Below, piece by piece: positions 26,003 through 33,520 of a DNA stretch of 64,000 nucleotides. The DNA is from Desulfitibacter sp. BRH_c19 (GTDB lineage Bacteria > Bacillota > DSM-16504 > Desulfitibacterales > Desulfitibacteraceae), in NCBI GenBank assembly GCA_001515945.1, contig LOER01000026.1, forward strand, positions 1 to 64,000, written 5' to 3'. Below the pieces are notes generated by a model that had not been told where the DNA came from, did not search any database, and was given only the letters and a program-made list of their open reading frames with translations. How positions within the stretch are numbered: position 1 is the stretch's first letter; every line of letters begins with the position of its first letter. Made by a program: the position numbers and the translations under genes.

Positions 26003-27040
26003 ATGATAGATATGCGAAGTGACACAGTAACACAACCAACACATGAAATGCGAAAGGCAATGGCTAATGCTGAAGTTGGTGATGACGTTTATGGAGAAGA
26101 CCCTACTATAAATCGTTTGGAAAAGGTTTCAGCAGAATTAGTTGGCAAGGAAGCAGCTCTGTTTGTACCTACTGGAACGATGGGTAACCAAATTGCCGTA
26201 CTAACTCATACCAAAAGGGGAGATGAAGTAATCTTAGACGAGGAATCCCATATTGCCTATTATGAGGTGGGAGGCCCAGCTATGCTGGCAAGTGTTCAAC
26301 TGCGTACAGTACCTGGTCTATTAGTAAATGATACGTTAAATAAAATTTACAAAGCCCATCGTCAGCCTAATATCCATTATCCAAACAGTAGCTTATTGTG
26401 TTTGGAAAATACTTTCAACCGTGGAGGGGGTAGTATAATGCCCCCTGCTGGAGTAAAAGCTGCATGTGAAGTAGCAAAGGAATTAAACCTTCTAGTTCAT
26501 ATGGATGGAGCAAGAATATTTAATGCTACTGTTGGTGCAGGGTGCGATGTTAAAGAATTTACACAGTACTGTGATAGTATTCAATTTTGCCTTTCAAAGG
26601 GTTTGAGTGCACCAGTTGGTTCAATATTAGCAGGTAACAAAGAGTTTATTGCAATGGCTCGCAAGTATCGAAAAGCACTAGGTGGTGGCATGCGACAGGC
26701 TGGGGTATTAGCTGCAGCTGGGTTGATATCATTAAAAATGATTGATCGACTTGCAGAAGACCATGCTAATGCAAAAATATTGGCAGAGGGCCTTTCAAAA
26801 ATTAAGGGTATAAGGATAGATTTAGACAGGGTACATACTAATATGGTATTTATTGAGACTACGGATACAGGTATGGATTCGGCGACTTTCACTAGCAAGA
26901 TGGAGGAACATGGTGTACGGGCTATAGCAGTAGAAACACACCTTGTTCGGTTTGTGACCCATAAGGATGTTACTAGAGAGGATGTAATAAAAGCTATCGA
27001 AGTGGCAAATAAGGTAGTGAACTCGTTCAGCCAAAGTTGA
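26003..27040 (+). CDS. ltaE: Threonine aldolase-type beta-hydroxy-alpha-amino acid aldolase
   Basis: 345 residues. PLP fold type I enzyme of the low-specificity L-threonine aldolase family: 'DMRSDTVTQPTHEMRKAMA' at the N-terminus, 'HMDGARIFNA' near residue 165 and the PLP lysine in 'LSKGLSAPVGS' near 197. It cleaves the Calpha-Cbeta bond of beta-hydroxy amino acids to glycine plus an aldehyde. Between an ectoine-type importer and an aldehyde oxidoreductase, a fitting substrate would be 2,4-diamino-3-hydroxybutyrate from 5-hydroxyectoine, giving glycine and aminoacetaldehyde (inference). Threonine or allo-threonine remains the default reading. Confidence 0.88.
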   Translation: MIDMRSDTVTQPTHEMRKAMANAEVGDDVYGEDPTINRLEKVSAELVGKEAALFVPTGTMGNQIAVLTHTKRGDEVILDEESHIAYYEVGGPAMLASVQLRTVPGLLVNDTLNKIYKAHRQPNIHYPNSSLLCLENTFNRGGGSIMPPAGVKAACEVAKELNLLVHMDGARIFNATVGAGCDVKEFTQYCDSIQFCLSKGLSAPVGSILAGNKEFIAMARKYRKALGGGMRQAGVLAAAGLISLKMIDRLAEDHANAKILAEGLSKIKGIRIDLDRVHTNMVFIETTDTGMDSATFTSKMEEHGVRAIAVETHLVRFVTHKDVTREDVIKAIEVANKVVNSFSQS

Positions 27041-27126
27041 ACCTATGCAAGGTTGGCGGTGATAGTCAGCGGATAAAGTGGGGGTCTTAAACCATATAGA
27101 ATAATTTGGATAAAGGAGGGAAAACC

Positions 27127-28962
27127 ATGGCGTATGGATATTGGTCTAAGCTATTAAGAGTTGACCTAACTACTAAAGAAGTTACAACAGAAACAATTTC
27201 AGAAGAGTTTTTAAAGAGTTACATTGGTGGATCAGGACTAGGAACTAGGCTGTTATATAATGAGGTAGCTCCGAAAACAGATCCATTAGCACCTGAAAAT
27301 AAAGTCATTTTTGCTACAGGTCCATATCAAGGAACTAATGTTCCAGGTAGCGGTAAATGGTCAGTAGTTTCCAAGTCACCTTTGACAAACACATTTGCAG
27401 TAACTACCGCGGGAGCAGAATGGGGATACAGATTTAAGAGAACAGGCTTTGACGCCATATGCGTCCAAGGTAGTTCTGATGTTCCAGTATATTTATCAAT
27501 TAATAACGATGAAGTTACTATTGAAGATGCGTCCGAACTTTGGGGACTAGATGCTATAGAAACAAGTCAAAAGATTAAGCTGAAGATGCCAAGTGGTACT
27601 AGTGTTGCAACAATAGGAACAGCTGGGGAGCAAATGGTAGCTATTGCTTGCATAGTTGCTGATAGCCATAGTTTTGCGGGTAGATGTGGACTAGGTGCTG
27701 TTATGGGTTCGAAAAATCTTAAGGCTATAGCAGTAAAAGGTGACAAAAAGGTTCCAGTATATAACGAGGAAAAGCTAAAAGAACTGACAGATGAGACTCT
27801 TAAACTGTTAAAAACTAATACTAAAGAGACATTTTTTAAACATGGCACATCAATATTAGTTGGTGGTGCTGAAGCAGAAGGAGACTTACCAATTAAATAC
27901 TGGAGTGGTGATGTTTGGACTGAAGGTGCTGAAAAAATTGGTGCGCCATATTATGGTGAAAAGTTAAATGCTAAAGCATGGCCTTGTAGGAACTGCCCTG
28001 TAGCATGTCATAGAAAGATAGAACTAGAAATCAAAAATGGTGAAAAAATCGTTGGTGCAGGAGCAGAGTACGAATCATTAGGTATGCTGGGATCTTGCTG
28101 TCTGGTTAATGATTTAGAGGCAATATCTGAAGCTAATGATATTTGTAATCGCTTAGGAATTGATACAATATCTGCTGGAGCTTTTGTGGGCTTTACAATG
28201 GAATGTTTTGAGAAGGGCCTGGTAAGCAAAGAGGATGTTGGATATGAAGTGCCTTGGGGAGATCCCAATGTATTACTGCAGCTAGTGAAACAAATTGGGG
28301 AGAAAAAAGGATTTGGTGCAGTATTTGCTAATGGGATAGTGAAAGCGGCAGCAAAGATTGGAAAAGATGCAGAAGTAATAGCTGTACATGTTAAAGGGTT
28401 AGACCTTCCTGCTCATGACCCAAGGTCATATTTCAGTTTGGCGGTTAACTATGCAACAGGTACTAGAGGAGCATGTCATTTAAGGGGTTTCCCTCACATA
28501 GGAGAATCGGGACTTTTAATTCCTGAAGTTGGGATAACCAAACCTCCGGAACGCTTTTCCATGGAGGGTCAAGCATACTTAACTATTGTTTATCAAGACT
28601 ATTGTACCATGTTAGACTCTTTAGCTTGTTGTATGTTCATGCAGTGCACAGGAATGGATTTAACAAGAACAACTGAATTTTTAAATGCAATTACTGGTTG
28701 GGAATTAACTCCTCAAGAACTCATGGAGGCTGGGGAAAGGATTTTTAATCTGCAGAGGCTTATAAATGTACAAGATGGTTTTGGTAGAGAATCAGATAAG
28801 CTACCTAAAAGAATGTATGAACCTGCCCTTACAGGATTTAGGGCAAACAGAGCTCCATTTGCTTTAAATGAAGCTTTAGATGAATACTATAATCTTAGAG
28901 GCTGGGACCAAAATGGGGTTCCAACTGAAAACAAAATAAAATCATTAAAGATGGTGGAATAA
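27127..28962 (+). CDS. Aldehyde:ferredoxin oxidoreductase (tungsten type)
   Basis: 611 residues from ATG 27127, set by AAAGGAGGG; an in-frame upstream codon at 27106 overlaps that site. Full-length AOR family: 'WSKLLRVDLTTKEVTTE', 'GGSGLGTRLLYNEV', 'GTNVPGSGKWSVVSKSPLT', cluster cysteines in 'CRNCPVACH' near residue 289 and 'LACCMFMQC' near 503. It oxidises aldehydes to acids and reduces ferredoxin, using a tungsto-bispterin and one [4Fe-4S] cluster. In this operon it could oxidise the aldehyde released by the threonine aldolase-type enzyme. The MoaD-like carrier starts at the next base. Confidence 0.92.
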   Translation: MAYGYWSKLLRVDLTTKEVTTETISEEFLKSYIGGSGLGTRLLYNEVAPKTDPLAPENKVIFATGPYQGTNVPGSGKWSVVSKSPLTNTFAVTTAGAEWGYRFKRTGFDAICVQGSSDVPVYLSINNDEVTIEDASELWGLDAIETSQKIKLKMPSGTSVATIGTAGEQMVAIACIVADSHSFAGRCGLGAVMGSKNLKAIAVKGDKKVPVYNEEKLKELTDETLKLLKTNTKETFFKHGTSILVGGAEAEGDLPIKYWSGDVWTEGAEKIGAPYYGEKLNAKAWPCRNCPVACHRKIELEIKNGEKIVGAGAEYESLGMLGSCCLVNDLEAISEANDICNRLGIDTISAGAFVGFTMECFEKGLVSKEDVGYEVPWGDPNVLLQLVKQIGEKKGFGAVFANGIVKAAAKIGKDAEVIAVHVKGLDLPAHDPRSYFSLAVNYATGTRGACHLRGFPHIGESGLLIPEVGITKPPERFSMEGQAYLTIVYQDYCTMLDSLACCMFMQCTGMDLTRTTEFLNAITGWELTPQELMEAGERIFNLQRLINVQDGFGRESDKLPKRMYEPALTGFRANRAPFALNEALDEYYNLRGWDQNGVPTENKIKSLKMVE

Positions 28963-29235
28963 ATGCAAGTAGTAGTGAAGTACTTGTCGGTTCTAATTCC
29001 TATTACTAGGAAAAAGTCAGAAATTATTCAACTGGAAGGCGAAACATCTATTGAGAACTTAGTTGAAATATTATGTGACAAGTATGGAACAAGATTTATG
29101 GGCATGATTTACATGCAATCAAATAGTAGAAAATATTTTGTTCATTTCTTAGTCAAAAATCAGGCAGTTGATGATACCTATTATTTGAAGGATGGAGATG
29201 AAGTAACAATACTATTGGCTCTCGGTGGCGGTTAG
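28963..29235 (+). CDS. MoaD/ThiS-like small sulfur carrier
   Basis: 90 residues with a beta-grasp fold pattern and the diagnostic C-terminal Gly-Gly end ('LLALGGG'), which is adenylated and thiocarboxylated to supply sulfur for the pterin dithiolene. It starts at the base after the AOR stop, so translation is coupled. Such MoaD-like genes are often paired with AOR genes and probably serve the tungsten cofactor of that enzyme. Confidence 0.8.
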   Translation: MQVVVKYLSVLIPITRKKSEIIQLEGETSIENLVEILCDKYGTRFMGMIYMQSNSRKYFVHFLVKNQAVDDTYYLKDGDEVTILLALGGG

Positions 29236-29265
29236 TAAAAAATTTACTGTGGGGGGTGTATGGTT

Positions 29266-30435
29266 ATGCTATTTGAGAAATCGGAATATATTGAAAGGGT
29301 AAACAAAGTAAAAGAAAGCATGGCTGTTAGGGAAATTGAAGTTTTAATTATAACGGATCCTGCTAATATGTGCTATCTTTCCGGATATGATGCGCTCTCA
29401 TTTTATGAAGCACAAGCGGTGGTAATTGCTCCAGAATTTGAACAGCCAGTATGGATAGGGAGGCTCCAAGATTATTACTGTGCAGTAGAAACTACCTGGG
29501 TGGATACTGACAACATTATTGCATATCCTGATAAATTTCTCTGGGATACCACTAAACGGCATGTTATGGGTTTTATAGCTGATTATCTGAAAGAACATGG
29601 GCTTGATAAAAAAGTTATTGGTGTAGAAATGGATGCATACTACTTTACGGCATTTTGGTACCAATGGCTACAAAAAAGTCTACCTAATGCAATCTTTAAA
29701 GACGCAACAAAGCTTGTTAATTGGATAAGGGGAATCAAGTCTGAAAAGGAACTTGAATATATGAGTAGGGCAGCGCGTCTTGTTGAAAAGGCTATGAAGA
29801 ATGCAATAGACAAAATTGATGTAGGAATAAGGGAATGTGATGTGGCAGCTGGAATTTACAGCGACATTATAAGCGGCAATGCAGAATTCGGAGGGGATTA
29901 TCCTTCCTTGGCACCTATCATGCCTTCAGGTAAGAGAACTTCTGGGGCACATTTAACGTGGACGGATAAAAAATATCAGGATAACCAGATAGTATACATG
30001 GAGATGTCGGGCTGCTACAGACGCTATCATGCTCCCCTTACAAGAACAATTTATGTGGGCAAAGCTCCCCAAAAAGTTCATGATACCGCAGCTATAGTGG
30101 TTGAAGGGCTAAATACAGCCTTGGAGTTGGCAAAACCTGGAGTTACCTGTGAGGAAATTGAAAGAGTTTGGCAGAAAACAATAAATAAATATGGTTTAGA
30201 AAAGGAATCCCGAATGGGCTATGCTGTTGGTCTTAGCTACCCACCTGTATGGTGTGAAGATACTGCTTTCTTTAAACCGGGTGAAAAAATTGAACTTAAA
30301 CCAAATATGACATTTCATATGATGCCAGGTATGTGGCTAGATGGATATGGAATTGCAATTACAGAAACCTTTAGGATAACTGAAAAAGGCAGCGAGACAA
30401 TCACTAAGTTCCCTAGGAAACTATTTGTTAAGTAA
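29266..30435 (+). CDS. doeA: DoeA-like ectoine hydrolase (M24 creatinase/aminopeptidase P fold)
   Basis: 389 residues from ATG 29266, seven bases after GGGGGGTG (an ATG at 29260 is too close). Pita-bread fold with a creatinase-type N-terminal domain. Segments that resemble DoeA/EutD ectoine hydrolases as I recall them: 'GYDALSFYEAQ', 'EMDAYYFT', 'LVNWIRGIKSEKE', 'EFGGDYPSLAPIMPSG', 'HLTWTDKK', 'CYRRYHAPLTRT', 'KESRMGYAVGLSYPP', 'TFHMMPGMWLDGYG'. DoeA opens the ectoine ring to N-acetyl-2,4-diaminobutyrate. Together with the Ehu-type importer this is the strongest sign that the operon handles ectoines. Last gene before a terminator. Confidence 0.82.
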   Translation: MLFEKSEYIERVNKVKESMAVREIEVLIITDPANMCYLSGYDALSFYEAQAVVIAPEFEQPVWIGRLQDYYCAVETTWVDTDNIIAYPDKFLWDTTKRHVMGFIADYLKEHGLDKKVIGVEMDAYYFTAFWYQWLQKSLPNAIFKDATKLVNWIRGIKSEKELEYMSRAARLVEKAMKNAIDKIDVGIRECDVAAGIYSDIISGNAEFGGDYPSLAPIMPSGKRTSGAHLTWTDKKYQDNQIVYMEMSGCYRRYHAPLTRTIYVGKAPQKVHDTAAIVVEGLNTALELAKPGVTCEEIERVWQKTINKYGLEKESRMGYAVGLSYPPVWCEDTAFFKPGEKIELKPNMTFHMMPGMWLDGYGIAITETFRITEKGSETITKFPRKLFVK

Positions 30436-30447
30436 CACTCCTCCTCT

Positions 30448-30485
30448 AGGGGCCTAGAATTATAATATTCTAGGCCTCTTTTATT
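30448..30485 (+). terminator. Strong terminator at the end of the ectoine-type operon
   Basis: Stem of about 13 pairs built on GGCCTAGAAT and ATTCTAGGCC, short loop, then a T-rich tail. Confidence 0.95.
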
Positions 30486-30496
30486 TTAATTATTTA

Positions 30497-30527
30497 TGAA
30501 TTTTACATCATTTTATCTGGAATACTA
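30497..30527 (+). promoter_or_regulatory. Sigma-G-like promoter for the spoVA-type operon
   Basis: TGAATT (30497-30502), 18-base spacer, AATACTA (30521-30527), close to the forespore sigma-G pattern, as expected for spoVA genes. Confidence 0.5.
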
Positions 30528-30549
30528 ATCTAGGTAAGGAGGAATTCTA

Positions 30550-30756
30550 ATGACTGTCATTGCCAAGGTAAAACAAACATTAGCCAGTTTAAAAGGTGTT
30601 CAAGGAACCCTAAATATTTATGCAACTCAAACTGAGGATAAGGAAACTAGGTATGTATTCAAAGAAGCAGTTCAAGTATCAACTGATATTATAAAAGAAT
30701 TGGAAGCAAGAATACAAAATTTAGAATTTGAAGAGCCTCAATACAAAGGCTACTAA
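30550..30756 (+). CDS. DUF1657 spore-associated small protein
   Basis: 68 residues, mostly helical, matching the DUF1657 pattern ('VKQTLASLKGVQGTLNIYA', 'TEDKETRYVFKEA'). Members are found almost only in spore formers and are part of spoVA2mob operons. It opens the operon here, 15 bases before the YetF gene. Exact function unknown. Confidence 0.8.
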   Translation: MTVIAKVKQTLASLKGVQGTLNIYATQTEDKETRYVFKEAVQVSTDIIKELEARIQNLEFEEPQYKGY

Positions 30757-30770
30757 GTGGAGGTAATTAT

Positions 30771-31628
30771 ATGCAGCCATGGATAGAGATACTATTAAGA
30801 GCTGTAATTCTATTTATTGTAGTTTTTGCAGCTGTGAGGTTAATGGGCAAAAGGCAGCCATCAAGGGTGACAGCATTTCAATTTGTAAATTACATAGTAA
30901 TTGCGATTATCGCTTCTTTTATGATTTTGAATTTAATTGAGACAGCCTTCGGTGCAATTGCGCTAGCAGTATGGGTTGGTTTTCCTATTGCTCTAGAGTA
31001 TCTATCCTTAAAAAGCAAGTTAGTACATGATTTGGTAAATGGCAAAGAGACAATTTTGATAAAACAAGGCAAGGTTATGGAAGAAAGTCTTATGCAGACA
31101 AGGCTTACAGGCGAGGATCTTTTAAGGGAATTAAGATTAAAAAATGCTTTTAATGTTGCGGATGTGGAATTTGCGGTAATGGAAACAACAGGCGACATAA
31201 ATGTTATGTTAAAGTCTGATAAAAAACCTATTACATCCCATGATCTTGGAAGAAAGGTAGCACCTCAAACTGAACCACAGACAGTTGTGTTAGATGGAAA
31301 TATAATGGATGAACCACTTACTAATATGGGACTTAACAGAGATTGGCTCATAACCCAATTTGCAAGTACAGGTATATCTTTGGATAATGTATTTATTGCA
31401 CAGATTGATACTGTGGGAGACCTATATGTAGATGTTTTTGATGATGCTATGCAAATTCCTCAACCAAAAGTAAAAGAACTTGTATATACAAACCTAGAAA
31501 AAATTCAATCAGATTTTTTAACCTATTCTCTTGATACTTTGGAACCAAACGTCAAAGCAATGTATGCAGAAAATGCTAATAAGATTAAAAAGCTTAAGGA
31601 GAAACTTCAGCCTTATCTTATACGGTAG
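30771..31628 (+). CDS. YetF/DUF421 membrane protein
   Basis: 285 residues: three hydrophobic N-terminal segments (about residues 8-75) and a soluble domain with the DUF421 motifs 'RLMGKRQPSRVTAFQFVN', 'LIKQGKVMEESLMQTRLTGE', 'DLLRELRLKNAFNVADVEFA'. YetF-like proteins are standard partners in spoVA2mob operons and probably sit in the spore inner membrane. A C-terminal extension of ~120 residues, longer than in short family members, carries 'ITQFASTGISLDNVF'. Confidence 0.82.
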   Translation: MQPWIEILLRAVILFIVVFAAVRLMGKRQPSRVTAFQFVNYIVIAIIASFMILNLIETAFGAIALAVWVGFPIALEYLSLKSKLVHDLVNGKETILIKQGKVMEESLMQTRLTGEDLLRELRLKNAFNVADVEFAVMETTGDINVMLKSDKKPITSHDLGRKVAPQTEPQTVVLDGNIMDEPLTNMGLNRDWLITQFASTGISLDNVFIAQIDTVGDLYVDVFDDAMQIPQPKVKELVYTNLEKIQSDFLTYSLDTLEPNVKAMYAENANKIKKLKEKLQPYLIR

Positions 31629-31654
31629 TTATAGAATTCAGGAGTGATTATTAA

Positions 31655-32134
31655 ATGTCTAATCTAAAAAATAAGAAACTAACTCCTACTCAACAAGAGT
31701 ATAAAAATTTTGCTAAACTCAGGGAGCCAAAAAGGCCTGTATTGATGAATTGTATTAGAGCATTTATAGTAGGAGGAATAATTTGTGCCTTTGGGCAAGG
31801 GCTAATGTGGGTGTACATGACATACTTTAATTTCACAGAGGTTTCAGCTGGTAATCCTACTGTAGCGACTTTGATTATTATTTCAGCCTTATTAACAGGG
31901 TTTGGAGTGTACGATCATCTAGCTCAGTGGGCCGGTGCTGGTAGTGCTGTTCCCGTTACAGGCTTTGCAAATAGTATAGCATCAGCTGCAATTGAACATA
32001 GAAGTGAAGGATTTGTGCTTGGCGTTGGAGGAAATATGTTTAAGCTAGCAGGTTCAGTAATTGTCTTCGGGGTTTTTTCATCCTTTGTAGTAGCAATTAT
32101 TACTTTGATAATTCAATGGTTGGGTGGAATATAA
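31655..32134 (+). CDS. spoVAC: Stage V sporulation protein AC
   Basis: 159 residues with about four membrane segments and SpoVAC hallmarks ('TPTQQEYKNFAKLREPKRPV', 'CIRAFIVGGIICAFGQG'). In Bacillus, SpoVAC is a mechanosensitive inner-membrane channel component for dipicolinic acid movement in and out of spores. In the same operon as spoVAD and spoVAE. Confidence 0.93.
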   Translation: MSNLKNKKLTPTQQEYKNFAKLREPKRPVLMNCIRAFIVGGIICAFGQGLMWVYMTYFNFTEVSAGNPTVATLIIISALLTGFGVYDHLAQWAGAGSAVPVTGFANSIASAAIEHRSEGFVLGVGGNMFKLAGSVIVFGVFSSFVVAIITLIIQWLGGI

Positions 32135-32135
32135 T

Positions 32136-33137
32136 ATGCAAAAGGGTCATCAAACATGGGTTTTTGATTCACTACCTGTAATAATAGCTTCATCTGCTGT
32201 AGGAGGTCCATTTGAAGCAAAGAGCGCATTAGCAAAAGATTTTGATGCCCTCCATGGAGATTTGTGGTTGGGGCAAAAGAGTTTTGAGAAGGCAGAAAAA
32301 AAGCTATTAGAGCAGGCCTGTGAAATAGCAATTGACAAGGCAGGAATGAAAAAAGAGGATATACAGTTCTTTATTAGTGGAGATCTTATGAATCAGATTA
32401 TTTCCAGTAGTTTTGCAGCTCGAACCCTTGGCGCTCCTTACCTAGGAGTTTTTGGTGCATGTTCAAGCTCCATGGAGAGCCTAGCATTAGCTGCCCTTAT
32501 TGTTAATAGTAAGGCGGGCAAAAATGCCTTAGCAGCAGCGTCTAGTCATAATGGTTCAGTTGAGAAGCAATTTAGATATCCTACGGAGTATGGTTCCCAA
32601 AAACCTCCAACAGCACAATGGACTGTAACGGGTGCTGGCGCAGCCTTAGTAGCTAGTGAAGGAGACGGACCAAAAGTGACAGCTGCTACTGTGGGACGTG
32701 TAATTGATATGGGTCTTTCTGATCCATTTAATATGGGTGGAGCCATGGCCCCGGCAGCTGTAGATACAATTACGGCCCATATTAGAGATTTAGGCATTGA
32801 TTCATCCTATTATGATGTAATTGCTACTGGAGACTTGGGTAAAGTGGGTCACGAAATTGCTGCAGAATTATTACAAAAACATGGAATAGAAATACCGAAG
32901 AAAATATTAACAGATTGTGGACTTATGATTTACAAGGAAGATCAGCCTGTTTTTTCAGGTGGTAGTGGCTGTGCATGCTCCGCTACTGTTACTTTTGGAC
33001 ACTTCATGAACAAGCTAAAAAAGGGCGAATTAAAAAGAATTCTTATAGTTGCAACAGGAGCTTTGTTATCACCTTTATCGTACCAGCAAAAAGAGACTAT
33101 ACCTTGTATTGCTCATGCAGTAGCAATAGAAGCATAG
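32136..33137 (+). CDS. spoVAD: Stage V sporulation protein AD
   Basis: 333 residues from ATG 32136, eight bases after GGGTGG; an in-frame GTG at 32124 overlaps spoVAC. Thiolase-like fold without a full catalytic set; 'GACSSSMESLALA' near residue 107 and 'SSHNGSVEKQFRYPTEYGSQ'. SpoVAD binds dipicolinic acid in Bacillus. The close packing with spoVAC and spoVAE suggests one complex. Confidence 0.93.
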   Translation: MQKGHQTWVFDSLPVIIASSAVGGPFEAKSALAKDFDALHGDLWLGQKSFEKAEKKLLEQACEIAIDKAGMKKEDIQFFISGDLMNQIISSSFAARTLGAPYLGVFGACSSSMESLALAALIVNSKAGKNALAAASSHNGSVEKQFRYPTEYGSQKPPTAQWTVTGAGAALVASEGDGPKVTAATVGRVIDMGLSDPFNMGGAMAPAAVDTITAHIRDLGIDSSYYDVIATGDLGKVGHEIAAELLQKHGIEIPKKILTDCGLMIYKEDQPVFSGGSGCACSATVTFGHFMNKLKKGELKRILIVATGALLSPLSYQQKETIPCIAHAVAIEA

Positions 33138-33158
33138 GAAAGGAAGAGCATAAAATCT

Positions 33159-33512
33159 ATGGAAAAATTTATTATTGCATTTTTAGTTGGTGGAGGAATC
33201 TGTGTCATAGGGCAGTTAATGATGGATGTTGGTAGATTAACGCCAGCTCATACAATGAGTACTTTGGTTGTAGCAGGGGCAGTATTAGGAGGTCTCGGTC
33301 TTTACGAGCCTTTAATTAAGTTCGCTGGTGCAGGGGCCTCGGTACCAATTAGCAGCTTTGGCAATTCCCTTGTAAAAGGTGCCCTGGGGGAAGCGGAGAG
33401 AAATGGTTTTATAGGAGTTCTAACTGGTATATTTGAAGTCACTAGTGCAGGTATATCTGCTGCAATAATATTTGGTTTTTTAGCAGCCTTAATATTTAAA
33501 CCAAAGGGCTAA
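33159..33512 (+). CDS. spoVAE: Stage V sporulation protein AE
   Basis: 117 residues, membrane protein with about four segments; 'GGGICVIGQLMMDVGRLTPA' and 'FAGAGASVPISSFGNSLVKG' are SpoVAE features. It completes the AC-AD-AE channel set. It ends nine bases before the stop of the converging PucR gene, with no visible terminator between. Confidence 0.92.
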   Translation: MEKFIIAFLVGGGICVIGQLMMDVGRLTPAHTMSTLVVAGAVLGGLGLYEPLIKFAGAGASVPISSFGNSLVKGALGEAERNGFIGVLTGIFEVTSAGISAAIIFGFLAALIFKPKG

Positions 33513-33520
33513 TAATTCTA

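Noticed and set aside
27041-27126. Moco/tungsten cofactor riboswitch before the AOR gene
   Set aside because: The 86-base gap is too short and shows only one small hairpin (AACC-TATGCAA-GGTT).
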